From positions 1-40,020 of the forward strand of contig JAEYRZ010000029.1 in assembly GCA_023435265.1 (NCBI GenBank): DNA of 40,020 bases, read 5' to 3'. The stretch's first letter is position 1. Every line of letters starts with the position of its first letter. Below the pieces are notes generated by a model. The model did no database searches and was not told the origin of the DNA. It worked only from the letters and a program-made list of their open reading frames with translations. Origin of the DNA: Pseudomonadota bacterium (lineage in GTDB: Bacteria > Desulfobacterota > Desulfobacteria > Desulfobacterales > Desulfosarcinaceae). The position numbers were made by a program, and so were the translations under genes. Shown here piece by piece: positions 1 through 8,686 of this stretch.

Positions 1-1149
1 GATCTGTTCGGCGTGGCCGGCCTTCATCTTGCGGATGTAGCGGTAGTACACATCACGCAGCAGAATGGAGCCGCCGGTGTTGATGTAGGGCGCCGCCGTG
101 GAATGAATGGCGGCGATGGCGCCCATGAACACGATGCCCAGGGCGAAGCCCGGCAGGTATTTGGCCATCAGCATAGGTACGACGTCGGCATCCTTGGCAA
201 AAGTCATGATGCCCTTGACCTCCAGGATCCTGGCGCCCATGCCTTGGAAAGCGGTGAAGAAGAACAGGGCGAAGCCGACCACGAAGGTGGACATGAAGGC
301 CTGCTGCCAGGCCAGGGGTTTGGGCGACTTGATGCCGAAGTTCCACATGGTGAAAGCGGGTGAGCTCTGGATGCCCATCAGCGAGAACATGTAGGTCAGA
401 ATCATGACCGCCGTCCAGGCAGTTTCGCCCTTGGCGCCGCCCAGACCGAAGTTGATCACGCGCGGCACCTCCAGGAACTTTTTGTCCAGTTGCGCGATCT
501 CGGATGACAACTGCGTCCAGCCGGTCCAGGCGTCCGGCGGTGCAATCATGTAACAGCCCAGAAGAATGATGCCGCCCACCAGCAGGACGAACTGGATCAC
601 GCCGACCCAGGCGCTGGCCTTCATGCCGCCGGTACAGACGTAGAACCAAACGATGAAGGCCATGAAGATGGCGCCGAAGGTCACCGGCACGCCGGCCACG
701 AAGTGGAACAGGGCGGCCGAGGCCATCAGCTGCACGGCGGAGTAGAACATGGAGTAGAGGAATGCGGTGAGCACCACCAGCCAGCGGATGAATTCATTGT
801 TGAAGTAATAGGCGTACATGTCGCCCGGCGTGATGAAGCCGTAGCGTTTGCCAAGCAGCCAGGTCCGCTTCGAGAAAAAGGTTCCGGTGATCGGTATGGT
901 CAGGACGTAAAACGACGCAAATGCATAGGCGATGCCGTCCCGCCAGATCAGACCCGGATGGCCGATGAAGGTCCAGCCGCTGAAGGATGCCGCCGTCGCC
1001 GCCATCAGAAACGCGATGAACGGAATCGAGCGGCCGGCGATGGCGTACCCTGCAGAGGTCTTCTCGGTGAAGTATCCTTTCAACCCCCAATAAAAACAAT
1101 AAATAATATATAAACCCAAAAATATGTAGACCCATGTGACATTGCTCAT
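1..1149 (-). CDS. Sodium:solute symporter family permease, 3' end cut by window edge
   Basis: An integral membrane permease of the SSS (SLC5-like) family that would couple Na+ influx to uptake of a small solute. The gene runs off the left edge, so 383 codons of the N-terminal part are visible. The protein opens with a hydrophobic helix (residues 4-22) and then a soluble Lys/Thr-rich turn leading to YAIAGRSIP, typical of the family's first loop. Further hydrophobic segments follow throughout, including SFSGWTFIGHPG and a Tyr-rich YYFNNEF stretch. The ATG at 1149 is preceded by AGGAGG at a good distance. It lies 213 bp downstream of acs on the same strand, so acetate or another short carboxylate is the likely substrate; this is inferred from context only. 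The C-terminal helices are not visible, so the subfamily (ActP, pantothenate, proline) cannot be settled. Confidence 0.9.
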   Translation of the reverse strand, partial: MSNVTWVYIFLGLYIIYCFYWGLKGYFTEKTSAGYAIAGRSIPFIAFLMAATAASFSGWTFIGHPGLIWRDGIAYAFASFYVLTIPITGTFFSKRTWLLGKRYGFITPGDMYAYYFNNEFIRWLVVLTAFLYSMFYSAVQLMASAALFHFVAGVPVTFGAIFMAFIVWFYVCTGGMKASAWVGVIQFVLLVGGIILLGCYMIAPPDAWTGWTQLSSEIAQLDKKFLEVPRVINFGLGGAKGETAWTAVMILTYMFSLMGIQSSPAFTMWNFGIKSPKPLAWQQAFMSTFVVGFALFFFTAFQGMGARILEVKGIMTFAKDADVVPMLMAKYLPGFALGIVFMGAIAAIHSTAAPYINTGGSILLRDVYYRYIRKMKAGHAEQI

Positions 1150-1362
1150 GGTTCTGCCCTCCTATGCCCGGTAACGGTTGTCAGACCGGTCCCCCCAATG
1201 AGCCGGCCGCAGCAAGGCCTGTTGGTTCGGATCACCTCCCTTCCCCCACTGAAATCGTCCTGCCGGAAATACGGTCCCCCGTGGGCCCTGCGGCAACGGA
1301 AGCCCGGCAGGCAAATATCTGAAGCATGTCTGTACCCCACTGTCTTGTTCCAGTTACGCCTG

Positions 1363-3396
1363 TTATTTTTGAACCATTTTGCGGATCTCTTCCACGATGT
1401 CCGGATTGGCCAGCGTGGTGACGTCGCCGACATCGCGCTTGTTGGAGATCGACGCCAGCACGCGCCGCATGATCTTGCCGGAACGCGTTTTGGGCATATC
1501 CTTGACGATCCACACCTTGCGCGGCTTGGCGATCTTGCCGATTTCGGTTTCGATGGCCTTCATCACCTTGGCGGCGATTTCTGCGGTTGCATCGAATCCG
1601 GGTTTCAACGAGACGTACAGGTCGGGCTCCTTGCCCTTGATTTCGTGGGCCACGGGCACGACCGCGGCTTCCGCGACTTCCGGAACGACCAGCGCCGCCG
1701 ACTCGATCTCCTTGGTGCCCAGGCGGTGGCCCGACACGTTGATCACGTCGTCGATGCGGCCCAGGATGCGGTAATAGCCGTCTTTGGCTTCGACTGCGGC
1801 ATCACCGGTCATGTAGGGCCAGTCCTGCCACCTCTTGCTCTTTGGATCTTTGCAGTAGCGTTCGTAATACTGCCGGACGAAGCGGTCGCGGTCTCCCCAG
1901 ATCGTCTGAAAGGCGCCCGGCCAGGGGTTCTGGATGCAGACGTTTCCGGCTTTGCCCGCGCCCCGCGGAAGCTCCTTGCCTTCTTCGTCGTAAATGATCG
2001 GGTGGATGCCCGGCATACCCGGTCCGGCGCTGCCCGGTTTCATGGGAATAATCGCCGGCAGTGTGCTGCACAGGAAGCCGCCCGTTTCGGTCTGCCACCA
2101 TGTATCCACGATGATCGCCTTACCCTTGCCCACTTCCTTATAGTACCATTTCCACACTTCGGGCTCGATGGGTTCGCCTACCGTGGTCATGTGTTTGAAG
2201 TGGTAGGTGTACTTTTTCGGTTCATCGGGTCCGATCTTGCGCAGAGCTCGGATGGTGGTCGGGGCAGTGTGGAAGATGTTTACATCCAGATCCTGAGCGA
2301 TACGCCAGGCCCGTCCGGCATCCGGAAAGGTGGGTACGCCTTCATAAATGACCGAAGATGCGGCAATCGCCAGAGGGCCGTAAACGATGTAGGAATGACC
2401 GGTGATCCAACCGATGTCGGCCATACACCAGTAGACGTCTTCGGGATGAATGTCCTGAACGTATTTGGAGGTGCCCGCCACGTAGGCCAGATAGCCGCCC
2501 GTGCTGTGCTGGCAACCCTTGGGTTTGCCGGTCGTGCCACTGGTGTACATCAGGAACAGAGGTGCTTCGGCCGGCATTTTGACCGGTTCGACGCGCGCAC
2601 CGTAGTATTTTTTCAGCACATCCTGCACGAAGTAGTCACGGCCCTCCACCATGGGCGTCGGTGTGCTGCTCTTGCCGGCATAGCGCTGCCAGACGAGCAC
2701 TTTCTGGACTTTCTGGCCCTGCTTGGCGGCAACCTCCACGGCCACATCGGCATTTTGCTTGTGGTCGATCAACTTTCCGCTGCGCCAGTAACCGTCCATA
2801 GTGATGAGCACATTACTGCCCGAGTCTACGATGCGATCGGCGCAGGCATTGCCGCTGAAGCCGCCGAATACCTGCGAGTGGATCACGCCCAAACGGGCGC
2901 ACGCCAGCATGGTGATCGGCAGTTCGGGGACCATGGGCATGTGCAGCGTGACGCGGTCCCCGGCTTTAAGCCCGCAGAAATCGCGTAACAGTGCGGTAAA
3001 CTCATTCACGCGCACGTACAGTTCGTAATAGGTGATATGGTCGTACCCTTCCTCAATGGGCTCGGGCACGAAATGGATCGCGGTCTTGTTCTTGTGTTTT
3101 GCGAGATGCCGGTCGATGCAGTTGTAGCTGGCGTTGATTTTTCCCCCCACAAACCATTTCCAGCACGGTGCGTCGCTCGTATCCAGTGTGGTGTGCCAGT
3201 ACTCGTACCAGGTCAGCAAATCGGCATACTCTTTGTAGCAGTTTGGGAAATTGTCCAGGCTGAACCGGTCGTAGATAGACTTGTCGGTCATATTCGCCTG
3301 GGCGATGAACTCAGTGGAAGGATGGACATAATTCTCTTCCTGCCAATGAACCGCAATCTCAGCTTCGGAAGTTTCCACGATCTCTTTTTCTGCCAT
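1363..3396 (-). CDS. acs: Acetyl-CoA synthetase (AMP-forming)
   Basis: Activates acetate with ATP and CoA through acetyl-AMP to acetyl-CoA in the cytoplasm, feeding the oxidative acetyl-CoA pathway or assimilation. The 677-residue product has the usual family length. Visible signatures are the P-loop-like TSGTTGKPKG (around residue 290), the adenylate-forming motif ending in GRIDDVINVSGHRLGT, and the C-terminal PKTRSGKIMRR. In that last motif Lys641 is the catalytic lysine, which in characterised enzymes is silenced by acetylation. The ATG at 3396 was chosen because AAGGAG stands just upstream of it; the frame is open further upstream but that extension is Arg-rich and unlike the family. A symporter follows 213 bp downstream and a TetR regulator precedes it by 235 bp on the same strand, suggesting an acetate-uptake and activation unit. 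The 235-bp gap shows no convincing promoter. Confidence 0.96.
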   Translation of the reverse strand: MAEKEIVETSEAEIAVHWQEENYVHPSTEFIAQANMTDKSIYDRFSLDNFPNCYKEYADLLTWYEYWHTTLDTSDAPCWKWFVGGKINASYNCIDRHLAKHKNKTAIHFVPEPIEEGYDHITYYELYVRVNEFTALLRDFCGLKAGDRVTLHMPMVPELPITMLACARLGVIHSQVFGGFSGNACADRIVDSGSNVLITMDGYWRSGKLIDHKQNADVAVEVAAKQGQKVQKVLVWQRYAGKSSTPTPMVEGRDYFVQDVLKKYYGARVEPVKMPAEAPLFLMYTSGTTGKPKGCQHSTGGYLAYVAGTSKYVQDIHPEDVYWCMADIGWITGHSYIVYGPLAIAASSVIYEGVPTFPDAGRAWRIAQDLDVNIFHTAPTTIRALRKIGPDEPKKYTYHFKHMTTVGEPIEPEVWKWYYKEVGKGKAIIVDTWWQTETGGFLCSTLPAIIPMKPGSAGPGMPGIHPIIYDEEGKELPRGAGKAGNVCIQNPWPGAFQTIWGDRDRFVRQYYERYCKDPKSKRWQDWPYMTGDAAVEAKDGYYRILGRIDDVINVSGHRLGTKEIESAALVVPEVAEAAVVPVAHEIKGKEPDLYVSLKPGFDATAEIAAKVMKAIETEIGKIAKPRKVWIVKDMPKTRSGKIMRRVLASISNKRDVGDVTTLANPDIVEEIRKMVQK

Positions 3397-3631
3397 GACG
3401 ACCTCTCCTTCGATTGTGTTAACCCTGATAACCTTGCAAGCCGTCCTCGAGCCAGACTCGTCTCCAAGATCGTGCCGGACTTCGGTCGGCGCCCCCAGAT
3501 GATGAACCTCCCCCCTTTCCTGATCTCGAGATAACGAAAACCGCTCCCTTAAACCTCTGAACCAGGCGCAAAACAATTCCAGTTCGTGTGACGACCCTGT
3601 TTAACGGGAGCGTCTGGAAAAACATGAGTCA

Positions 3632-4276
3632 TTACGGTCCACCCTCCTGAATCAGGATTCCGCGTTCGAATATTTTGAAGGCCATTTCCAGTCTCGGCCT
3701 GAAATAGCCCTGTTTGTGATCGTTAAGGTTCCCGTTGGTCTCCCACAACACGATTCCGGAAAAGAGCGACCAAACGATATCGGCGATCGCTTTCGGCGGG
3801 TGATTGATGCAGATTCCCTTGCGGATCCCCTGCTGGAAAATAGAGGCGATTTTGCTCATCGCTTTCTGTGCGAGCGCCTTGATTTCATTGACCAGACCGG
3901 GGCTGAGGTGTTGGATGGCTTCGCTGGATTGCAGGTTGAACAGTGTCTTCAAAATCATGGGATCGAATTCATAGACATCTAGAAAGGCTTGTTTCAGGTG
4001 AGTGATTTTTTCCACCGGGTCCATTTTTTTATCGGCGTGCAGGTGCTCCAGTCTTATGAACAGGAATTGGAGTACCCGGAGGGTCATGTTGGCGTAGAGT
4101 TCGTTTTTGTTTTTGAAGTAGATGTAGAGCGTGCCGGAACTGAGTTCGGCCTCCTTGGCGATATCTTCCATGGTGGCCTTGTCGAACCCCTTCTGGGTAA
4201 AGACGCGCTTGGCCGCCACAATGATCTGCTGTTTGCGGCGAGCCCTTTCGCGCTCTTTGCGTTCAGCGATACCCAT
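3632..4276 (-). CDS. TetR/AcrR-family transcriptional regulator
   Basis: A 214-residue DNA-binding repressor. The N-terminal helix-turn-helix is clear: basic helix, then FTQKGFDKATMEDIAKEA and SSGTLYIYFKNKNELY (roughly residues 20-65), followed by an all-helical ligand-binding domain. The helix-turn-helix resembles the FadR-like TetR proteins that sense acyl-CoAs, but the ligand cannot be read from sequence. An in-frame ATG also exists at 4318. I prefer the ATG at 4276 because a strong promoter (TTGACA at 4335-4330, TATACA at 4310-4305) would start transcription near 4298, inside the longer frame. The gene lies just upstream of acs and the symporter on the same strand, so it probably controls acetate or acyl-CoA metabolism. 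Operator-like repeats in its own promoter argue for autoregulation. Confidence 0.88.
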   Translation of the reverse strand: MGIAERKERERARRKQQIIVAAKRVFTQKGFDKATMEDIAKEAELSSGTLYIYFKNKNELYANMTLRVLQFLFIRLEHLHADKKMDPVEKITHLKQAFLDVYEFDPMILKTLFNLQSSEAIQHLSPGLVNEIKALAQKAMSKIASIFQQGIRKGICINHPPKAIADIVWSLFSGIVLWETNGNLNDHKQGYFRPRLEMAFKIFERGILIQEGGP

Positions 4277-4278
4277 AA

Positions 4279-4350
4279 AATGAATTCCGTTTAGTTCTTT
4301 TAGATGTATAAAATTCATTATGAAATCATTGTCAAGTTATTTTAATTCAT
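4279..4350. repeat. Three AATTCAT/ATGAATT elements at exact 32-bp spacing (operator candidates)
   Basis: ATGAATT at 4280-4286, AATTCAT at 4312-4318 and AATTCAT at 4344-4350. The first copy is inverted relative to the other two. The two copies nearest the gene extend to 8-bp inverted partners (AATGAATT at 4279-4286, AATTCATT at 4312-4319). The 32-bp step is about three helical turns, so all three sit on the same face of the helix. They fall in the leader, between -10 and -35, and upstream of -35 of the tetR promoter. This is consistent with autorepressor sites. Part of the similarity could be chance in AT-rich DNA. Confidence 0.45.
4305..4335 (-). promoter_or_regulatory. Promoter of the tetR gene
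   Basis: Read on the minus strand: a perfect TTGACA at 4335-4330, a 19-base spacer and TATACA at 4310-4305. The region is strongly AT-rich compared with its surroundings. The spacer contains AATTCATT (4312-4319), so a bound repressor would block polymerase directly. The spacer is longer than the ideal 17, so this is a reasonable but unproven call. Confidence 0.55.
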
Positions 4351-4483
4351 ATTTTTGTACTTTTTGTAATTACCTTTAAATATTCAATTTTTATTGATGG
4401 TGTAAGGAAGGCAGGGGGCGGAAGGCTGGCACGCTCCGTTACACGCCCAACGCCGGATCGGGTGTTTTATCGCGGGCTGAATG

Positions 4484-5440
4484 TTACTCCCAAAGGGACT
4501 GAAATTCGGGCGATGTTTCGAGCCGTTTTAACGCCAGCTGGAATGTGCTCAAATCCCTGACCGCGGTTACGTGCATCTGGAGGGTGTAGGAGCGGCTTTC
4601 GAATCCAGGAGGGGCGATCAGTTGGACCGAGGCCGGCAAGTCCATATTCGCGCGCAGCGACGCGAATCGGCGTTCTGCGGATGTGATTGCCGGAAAACGG
4701 CGGGACCTTAAATAATGTCGGATCTGCGCCGCCTTCTGCCTGCGGTCGCTTTCGGCATCCTTGCGCAGGCAGACCAGCGCATCACTCTCGAAAATGTCCC
4801 GGATGCCGCAAGCTTCCCGCCGGGCGATGGCTTCGATCCAATCCACGATCTCTCTTTGCCGGTTCAGGCTCACATCGAGTTCGATCAGCAGATTTCCGAT
4901 CATTTCGGATGCCGTCAGGTTCTGCATCTCGGCCAACCGTACCGCCGTAGGCAAAGCGATCGCGCCGGTGATCAGTCCGGGTTCCAGGCTTTTCGGAAGC
5001 TGGGCGGCTTTCAGCAGATCGGCGATCACTTTGCGATCGACGGGCAGACCGCAAGACCGTGCGGCAAGGGCCAGTCGTTCCGGTTCGGAGACCAGGCGGC
5101 TCAGCAGTTGAACGGCGCGAACGTGTTCGCAGGTATTCAAGAGACGCTGGCTGCTGTTGTCGATGATCGCGATTCGAGCGCAGTTCTCAAAGGAGGTGTC
5201 CGGATTCAGAATCCGAACCCGAATCGTCTTCCAGCCCAGGCGATCCGCAGCCGCCAGGCGGCCGAAGCCGCTGACCACCGCAAGGCGGCCTTCTCGATCG
5301 ATGACCATGGGCGGGTTGAGCAATCCGCAATAATCAATCGACTTGACCAGCGCCTCGATGTCCGGCGCGCAGGAGATCCTGAAGAAATGATCGTCTGCAG
5401 CGATCTGATCCAGGCGGATGTCCGCCGGCTTACAATCCAT
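4484..5440 (-). CDS. Orphan ParB/Srx N-terminal-domain protein
   Basis: A 318-residue protein with a ParB-like N-terminal domain: an opening strand with IRLDQI, an SxDYCGLLNPP segment, and SGFGRLAAADRLGW (about residues 57-70), the family's GxR-type nucleotide-binding box. After it comes a helical region (about 95-200) that could hold the usual helix-turn-helix, and a C-terminal part I do not recognise. It has no parA beside it and no obvious parS, so it is unlikely to be the chromosomal segregation ParB. Its ATG lies inside the 3' end of purC (11-bp overlap), so it is probably translated by coupling to purC. Function is unknown; ParB-type domains can bind CTP, cut DNA or act as regulators. 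Confidence 0.72.
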   Translation of the reverse strand: MDCKPADIRLDQIAADDHFFRISCAPDIEALVKSIDYCGLLNPPMVIDREGRLAVVSGFGRLAAADRLGWKTIRVRILNPDTSFENCARIAIIDNSSQRLLNTCEHVRAVQLLSRLVSEPERLALAARSCGLPVDRKVIADLLKAAQLPKSLEPGLITGAIALPTAVRLAEMQNLTASEMIGNLLIELDVSLNRQREIVDWIEAIARREACGIRDIFESDALVCLRKDAESDRRQKAAQIRHYLRSRRFPAITSAERRFASLRANMDLPASVQLIAPPGFESRSYTLQMHVTAVRDLSTFQLALKRLETSPEFQSLWE

Positions 5441-6326
5441 GCGCAGAACCGGTGATCAACCGCAGGGCTTCAACATATTTCGCCCGTGTGTTCATCACCA
5501 CATCTTCAGGCAGGTGCGGGGCCGGCGGCTTCCTGTTCCACTTGATCGATATCAGATAGTCTCTCAAATACTGCTTGTCGAAGCTGGGTTGAGCTCCGCC
5601 GGGCCGATATTCCGCAAGCGGCCAGAAGCGGCTCGAATCAGGGGTCAAGACTTCATCGATCAGAATGACTTCATCCCCCCGTATGCCGAATTCGAACTTG
5701 GTGTCGGCGATGATAATGCCTTTGCGGAGCGCCAGTTCGGCGCCCTGACGGTAGATGGCCAGGGAAAGATCGCGTACTTTTTCGGCGGTCGGCCTGCCGA
5801 TCCTGCGGCAGGCTTCTTCGAAATCGATATTGACGTCATGAACGCCCGCCGCCTCCTTGGTCGAGGGGGTGAAGATCGGCTCCGGCAGCCGATCCGACTC
5901 TTTCAAGCCGGACGGCAGTCTGATGCCGCAGATTTGACCGCTCTCCTGGTAAGACTGCCAGCCGGACCCGGAGAGATATCCACGGACCACACACTCGATG
6001 GGCAGCGCCTTGGATTTCAGCACCAGCATCGAACGACCGTCCAGGGTGTCGGCATACGGCCGGCACGCGGGCGGAAAATGCTTCGCGTTGCCTTCGATCA
6101 CATGATTGGCGACCAGATTTTTCATCCGATCGAACCAATACAGGGAGATTTGATTCAAAATCGTCCCCTTGTCGGGGATGCCTTCGGGCATCACCACGTC
6201 GAAGGCCGAAATTCGATCCGTGGCGACCATCAGCAATGTATCGCCGAGATCGTAGAGATCGCGAACTTTACCGCGATTCAGCAAATTGAGCCCGTCGAAG
6301 CGGGTTTGCAGAACAGCTGAACTCAT
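5430..6326 (-). CDS. purC: Phosphoribosylaminoimidazole-succinocarboxamide synthase (SAICAR synthase)
   Basis: Joins CAIR and aspartate with ATP to give SAICAR in de novo purine synthesis. The 298-residue protein is of the longer bacterial/yeast type and begins with the conserved RGKVRDLYDLGD, followed by ATDRISAFDVVMPEGIPDKG, ECVVRGYLSGSGW and IIIADTKFEFG. The near C-terminal DEVLTPDSSRFWP is also conserved. ATG at 6326 has AAGGAA at 7-8 bases. It lies 21 bp downstream of the PilZ gene and overlaps the ParB-like gene, so a purine biosynthesis gene sits inside a signalling cluster. No other pur gene is in the window. Confidence 0.96.
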   Translation of the reverse strand: MSSAVLQTRFDGLNLLNRGKVRDLYDLGDTLLMVATDRISAFDVVMPEGIPDKGTILNQISLYWFDRMKNLVANHVIEGNAKHFPPACRPYADTLDGRSMLVLKSKALPIECVVRGYLSGSGWQSYQESGQICGIRLPSGLKESDRLPEPIFTPSTKEAAGVHDVNIDFEEACRRIGRPTAEKVRDLSLAIYRQGAELALRKGIIIADTKFEFGIRGDEVILIDEVLTPDSSRFWPLAEYRPGGAQPSFDKQYLRDYLISIKWNRKPPAPHLPEDVVMNTRAKYVEALRLITGSAHGL

Positions 6327-6347
6327 GGTTTTATTCCTTGTTTGATC

Positions 6348-6695
6348 TTAGCGTGTCGACCGGCTGTTGAATTCCGAGATATAGCGGCGCAGCACCTTCT
6401 GAGCAAGGTCATCGATATCGAAGAACTCGATCCCGGATTCGTACATTCCATTCTGGTTCTGCTTGGAATAGATGATGCGCCCCTTGATATCGACCATCTC
6501 TTCTTCCAGTCCCACGGTCAGCGAGATGACATTTCCGCTGCGGATGGAAGTGTGGGTTTCAAGCAGCATGCCGGATTCGGATACGTTTAATGTTCTACCC
6601 ATTCCCTGGACGGTTTCTTCCTCTCCCTCGTCCAGGTAGATATAATTGAGCAGGTTCATCGATCCGATGCGCGAGTGTTTTCTTTTTTCGATCAT
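6348..6695 (-). CDS. PilZ-domain protein (candidate c-di-GMP receptor)
   Basis: A 115-residue single-domain PilZ protein. Both c-di-GMP-binding signatures are present: RKHSR (RxxxR, residues 5-9) and NVSESG (D/NxSxxG, residues 37-42), followed by the six-strand barrel ending near ESGIEFFDID. It should bind c-di-GMP and relay it to a partner. ATG at 6695 has AAGGTGA eight bases upstream. It starts 16 bp after the DUF4388/cyclic-nucleotide gene and belongs to the same run as MglA, so a role in motility, pili or polarity is likely by association. Confidence 0.9.
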   Translation of the reverse strand: MIEKRKHSRIGSMNLLNYIYLDEGEEETVQGMGRTLNVSESGMLLETHTSIRSGNVISLTVGLEEEMVDIKGRIIYSKQNQNGMYESGIEFFDIDDLAQKVLRRYISEFNSRSTR

Positions 6696-6711
6696 CTCAG
6701 ATTCACCTTGA

Positions 6712-7896
6712 TTAAGGTTTTGTGGAACCCCGGCTGAACTTTTTGTGATAGCCGCAGACCACGTTGGTGGTCACCGATATGCAGGTGGCGACATTATCCA
6801 CGAAGTTTTTGAAGGTCGTCGACAGCTGATTGTACTCACTCTGAAACTGTGCCATGTCGATCTTGCGGACCTTAAGGTCCTTGCTGGCCAGCACGGATGC
6901 GGATTCGGGTTCGTGGCCGATTTCCACAAATGGAATATGGCCGAAATAATCTCCTTTATAAAGCTGTGCGAGCGGAATATGGATGGCATCGTTAGAACGA
7001 ACGACCGAGGCGGATCCTTCGCGTACGACATAGAGCGCGTCTTCGGTAGTGTTTTGCTTGATGATCGGCTTTTTATCGCTCACGAAATCATCGGTACCGA
7101 ACTTGCCGATCCGAAAATCGAAAGCCCGCTCGTTGAGCTGCTTCAGACGTTTGTCCAGGCTGACCAGAAATCCTCTGAATTCCGGAGTCAGACGGGCGAA
7201 TTCCTGCGCCAGGCGCTGCGAGTCCAGGACGCCGAGCTGCACATTGCCAACGGCCACGGCGGTGGCGGTGCGGATATGTCCCTGGATCAGGAAGGAGGCC
7301 AGGCTGCCGATGAACGATCCATCCCCAAGGCGAACCATCGGCAAAGGACCTTCGGGCGTATCGCGTACAATCTCGACCACCCCTTCCAGAATAACCCAGA
7401 TCCAGCTGCCATGTTTGCCTTCCTCGACAATGTATTCGCCGTCGAAGAAATCCTCCTCGTCCGCGACATACATATAGTCGACCAAAGGTCCCTTTACAGT
7501 CGGAATACTTCCCGAATCGGTTATCGCCGAGCTTTGACGGCTGACAGCATCGGGCCCCACTTTCCGGATTTGTCCGTCATCAACCATTTTCAGGCCCTCT
7601 AAAATGATTCCCATACGGCTTTTGGTGATTACCCGTTGGCTGGTGATGTTCTCTTTAGAGAATTCGAAATCGCCATCGCCCCATCCGAACAGTGAAAAAA
7701 TGGCATCCAGGCCTATTTTCGGTCCACAGGAGGCATTGATCGGATTTCCATTTTCAAAATAGATGAAACCCGGCTCGGAGGCATAGCGGCTGATCATGCG
7801 CAACACTCCCGTGCTGCTGTTGGCCCCTAACAACTGCATGATGTCGCCCAGCGCAAGGAATTTCAGGCTGCCGGCCAGAACGATATTATCCCGCAT
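6712..7896 (-). CDS. DUF4388 protein with two cyclic-nucleotide-binding-like domains
   Basis: A 394-residue cytoplasmic protein. Residues 1-100 look like a DUF4388/PATAN domain, with the typical SLKFLALGDIMQLLGANSS opening, GxxYFENGxxINA and LFGWGDGDFEF. Two cyclic-nucleotide-monophosphate-binding folds follow, about 135-240 (GEYIVEEGKHG, ILEGVVEIVR, LGDGSFIGSLASFL) and 255-365 (YVVREGSASVVR, YKGDYFGHIPFVE). Neither shows a clear phosphate-binding cassette with the usual RxA arginine, so they may bind proteins or another ligand rather than cAMP. The gene lies between mglA and the PilZ gene with gaps of 42 and 16 bp. DUF4388 proteins often accompany Ras-like GTPases and PilZ proteins in this phylum, so this is probably a scaffold or sensor in the same pathway. 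Confidence 0.82.
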   Translation of the reverse strand: MRDNIVLAGSLKFLALGDIMQLLGANSSTGVLRMISRYASEPGFIYFENGNPINASCGPKIGLDAIFSLFGWGDGDFEFSKENITSQRVITKSRMGIILEGLKMVDDGQIRKVGPDAVSRQSSAITDSGSIPTVKGPLVDYMYVADEEDFFDGEYIVEEGKHGSWIWVILEGVVEIVRDTPEGPLPMVRLGDGSFIGSLASFLIQGHIRTATAVAVGNVQLGVLDSQRLAQEFARLTPEFRGFLVSLDKRLKQLNERAFDFRIGKFGTDDFVSDKKPIIKQNTTEDALYVVREGSASVVRSNDAIHIPLAQLYKGDYFGHIPFVEIGHEPESASVLASKDLKVRKIDMAQFQSEYNQLSTTFKNFVDNVATCISVTTNVVCGYHKKFSRGSTKP

Positions 7897-7938
7897 TTGC
7901 TTATACCCGCCGTCTCGGCGATGCTTCCCGAATGAAGA

Positions 7939-8553
7939 TTACTGCGCCCACTTGAATTCTCTCTGCAGCGCCTGCAGTGTCAATTTCAAACATTCCTTCA
8001 AGGTTGCGCCGACGCCGACGCCGCTGACCGCGCTGGCTTCGAAAGCCGGCACCTTCAATTGCCGGTTCAGATCCCGATCCATCTGCTCGACAGGCATCAA
8101 CGGAATTCCCTGCTCGCTCAGGTCGCGCTTATTATACTGTATGACCAGCGGCACCTTGAAGATGCTTTTCCCGTATTCTTTCATATTGGATTGCAGATCT
8201 TTGAGGGAAAGCATGTTTTTTTCGCGCCGAACCTCCAGGGAGTCCGCCACGAATACGATCCCATCGACTCCGCGCAACACCAGTTTGCGGGTCGAACTGT
8301 ATTTGACCTGTCCAGGGACGGTGTATAGCTGAACACGCACGTCGCAGCCGCGGATCTGTCCCAGCCCCATCGGCAGAAAATCGAAAAAAAGCGTTCGATC
8401 CCCTTCGGTGTTGATCGAAACCATTTCGCCTTTAATCTGCTTTTTGTATGATTTGAAGATATATTCCAGGTTGGTCGTCTTGCCGCACCGTCCCGGGCCG
8501 TAGTAGACAACCTTGCATTCTATCTCCCGCTTTTTCATGTTGAAAATCGCCAT
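7939..8553 (-). CDS. mglA: MglA-type Ras-like GTPase
   Basis: A 204-residue small GTPase of the bacterial MglA family, which sets cell polarity and controls pili or gliding motors in Myxococcus. The P-loop is GPGRCGKT (residues 19-26). TVPGQ (78-82) stands where Ras has its DxxG; the lack of that Asp is characteristic of MglA. NKRD (141-144) is the guanine-specificity motif. No mglB (roadblock-type GAP) gene is in the window; one would be expected elsewhere. The ATG at 8553 is taken because it gives the full N-terminal strand; no good ribosome-binding site is visible, and an in-frame ATG at 8538 is the alternative. It stands 133 bp after the upstream helical-repeat protein and 42 bp before the DUF4388 gene. 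Confidence 0.92.
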   Translation of the reverse strand: MAIFNMKKREIECKVVYYGPGRCGKTTNLEYIFKSYKKQIKGEMVSINTEGDRTLFFDFLPMGLGQIRGCDVRVQLYTVPGQVKYSSTRKLVLRGVDGIVFVADSLEVRREKNMLSLKDLQSNMKEYGKSIFKVPLVIQYNKRDLSEQGIPLMPVEQMDRDLNRQLKVPAFEASAVSGVGVGATLKECLKLTLQALQREFKWAQ

Positions 8554-8686
8554 TGGCTAGAGCCCCCAGAAAATCTTCTAAGCTGTTACGGGTTCAGTCT
8601 TCTCTTTTCGATCTTCCTGTCTTCCGACCGGGGTAATCTGGAAAATCAAGGCCGGCATTCAACCCGCCCGGCGACGGTCGGCCGAA

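Noticed and set aside
1198..2988. A 596-codon open frame on the plus strand opposite acs
   Set aside because: It is the antisense shadow of the acs gene: no domain, no ribosome-binding site, and composition rich in Arg, His, Gly and Phe as expected from a mirrored frame.
3523..3532. Perfect palindrome ATCTCGAGAT in the tetR-acs gap
   Set aside because: A 10-bp palindrome is expected by chance in a window this long and no second copy was seen.
4400..4483. A terminator after the ParB-like gene
   Set aside because: The pairing ACACGCCC with GGGTGT is imperfect and its T-run is on the wrong strand for the minus-strand genes.
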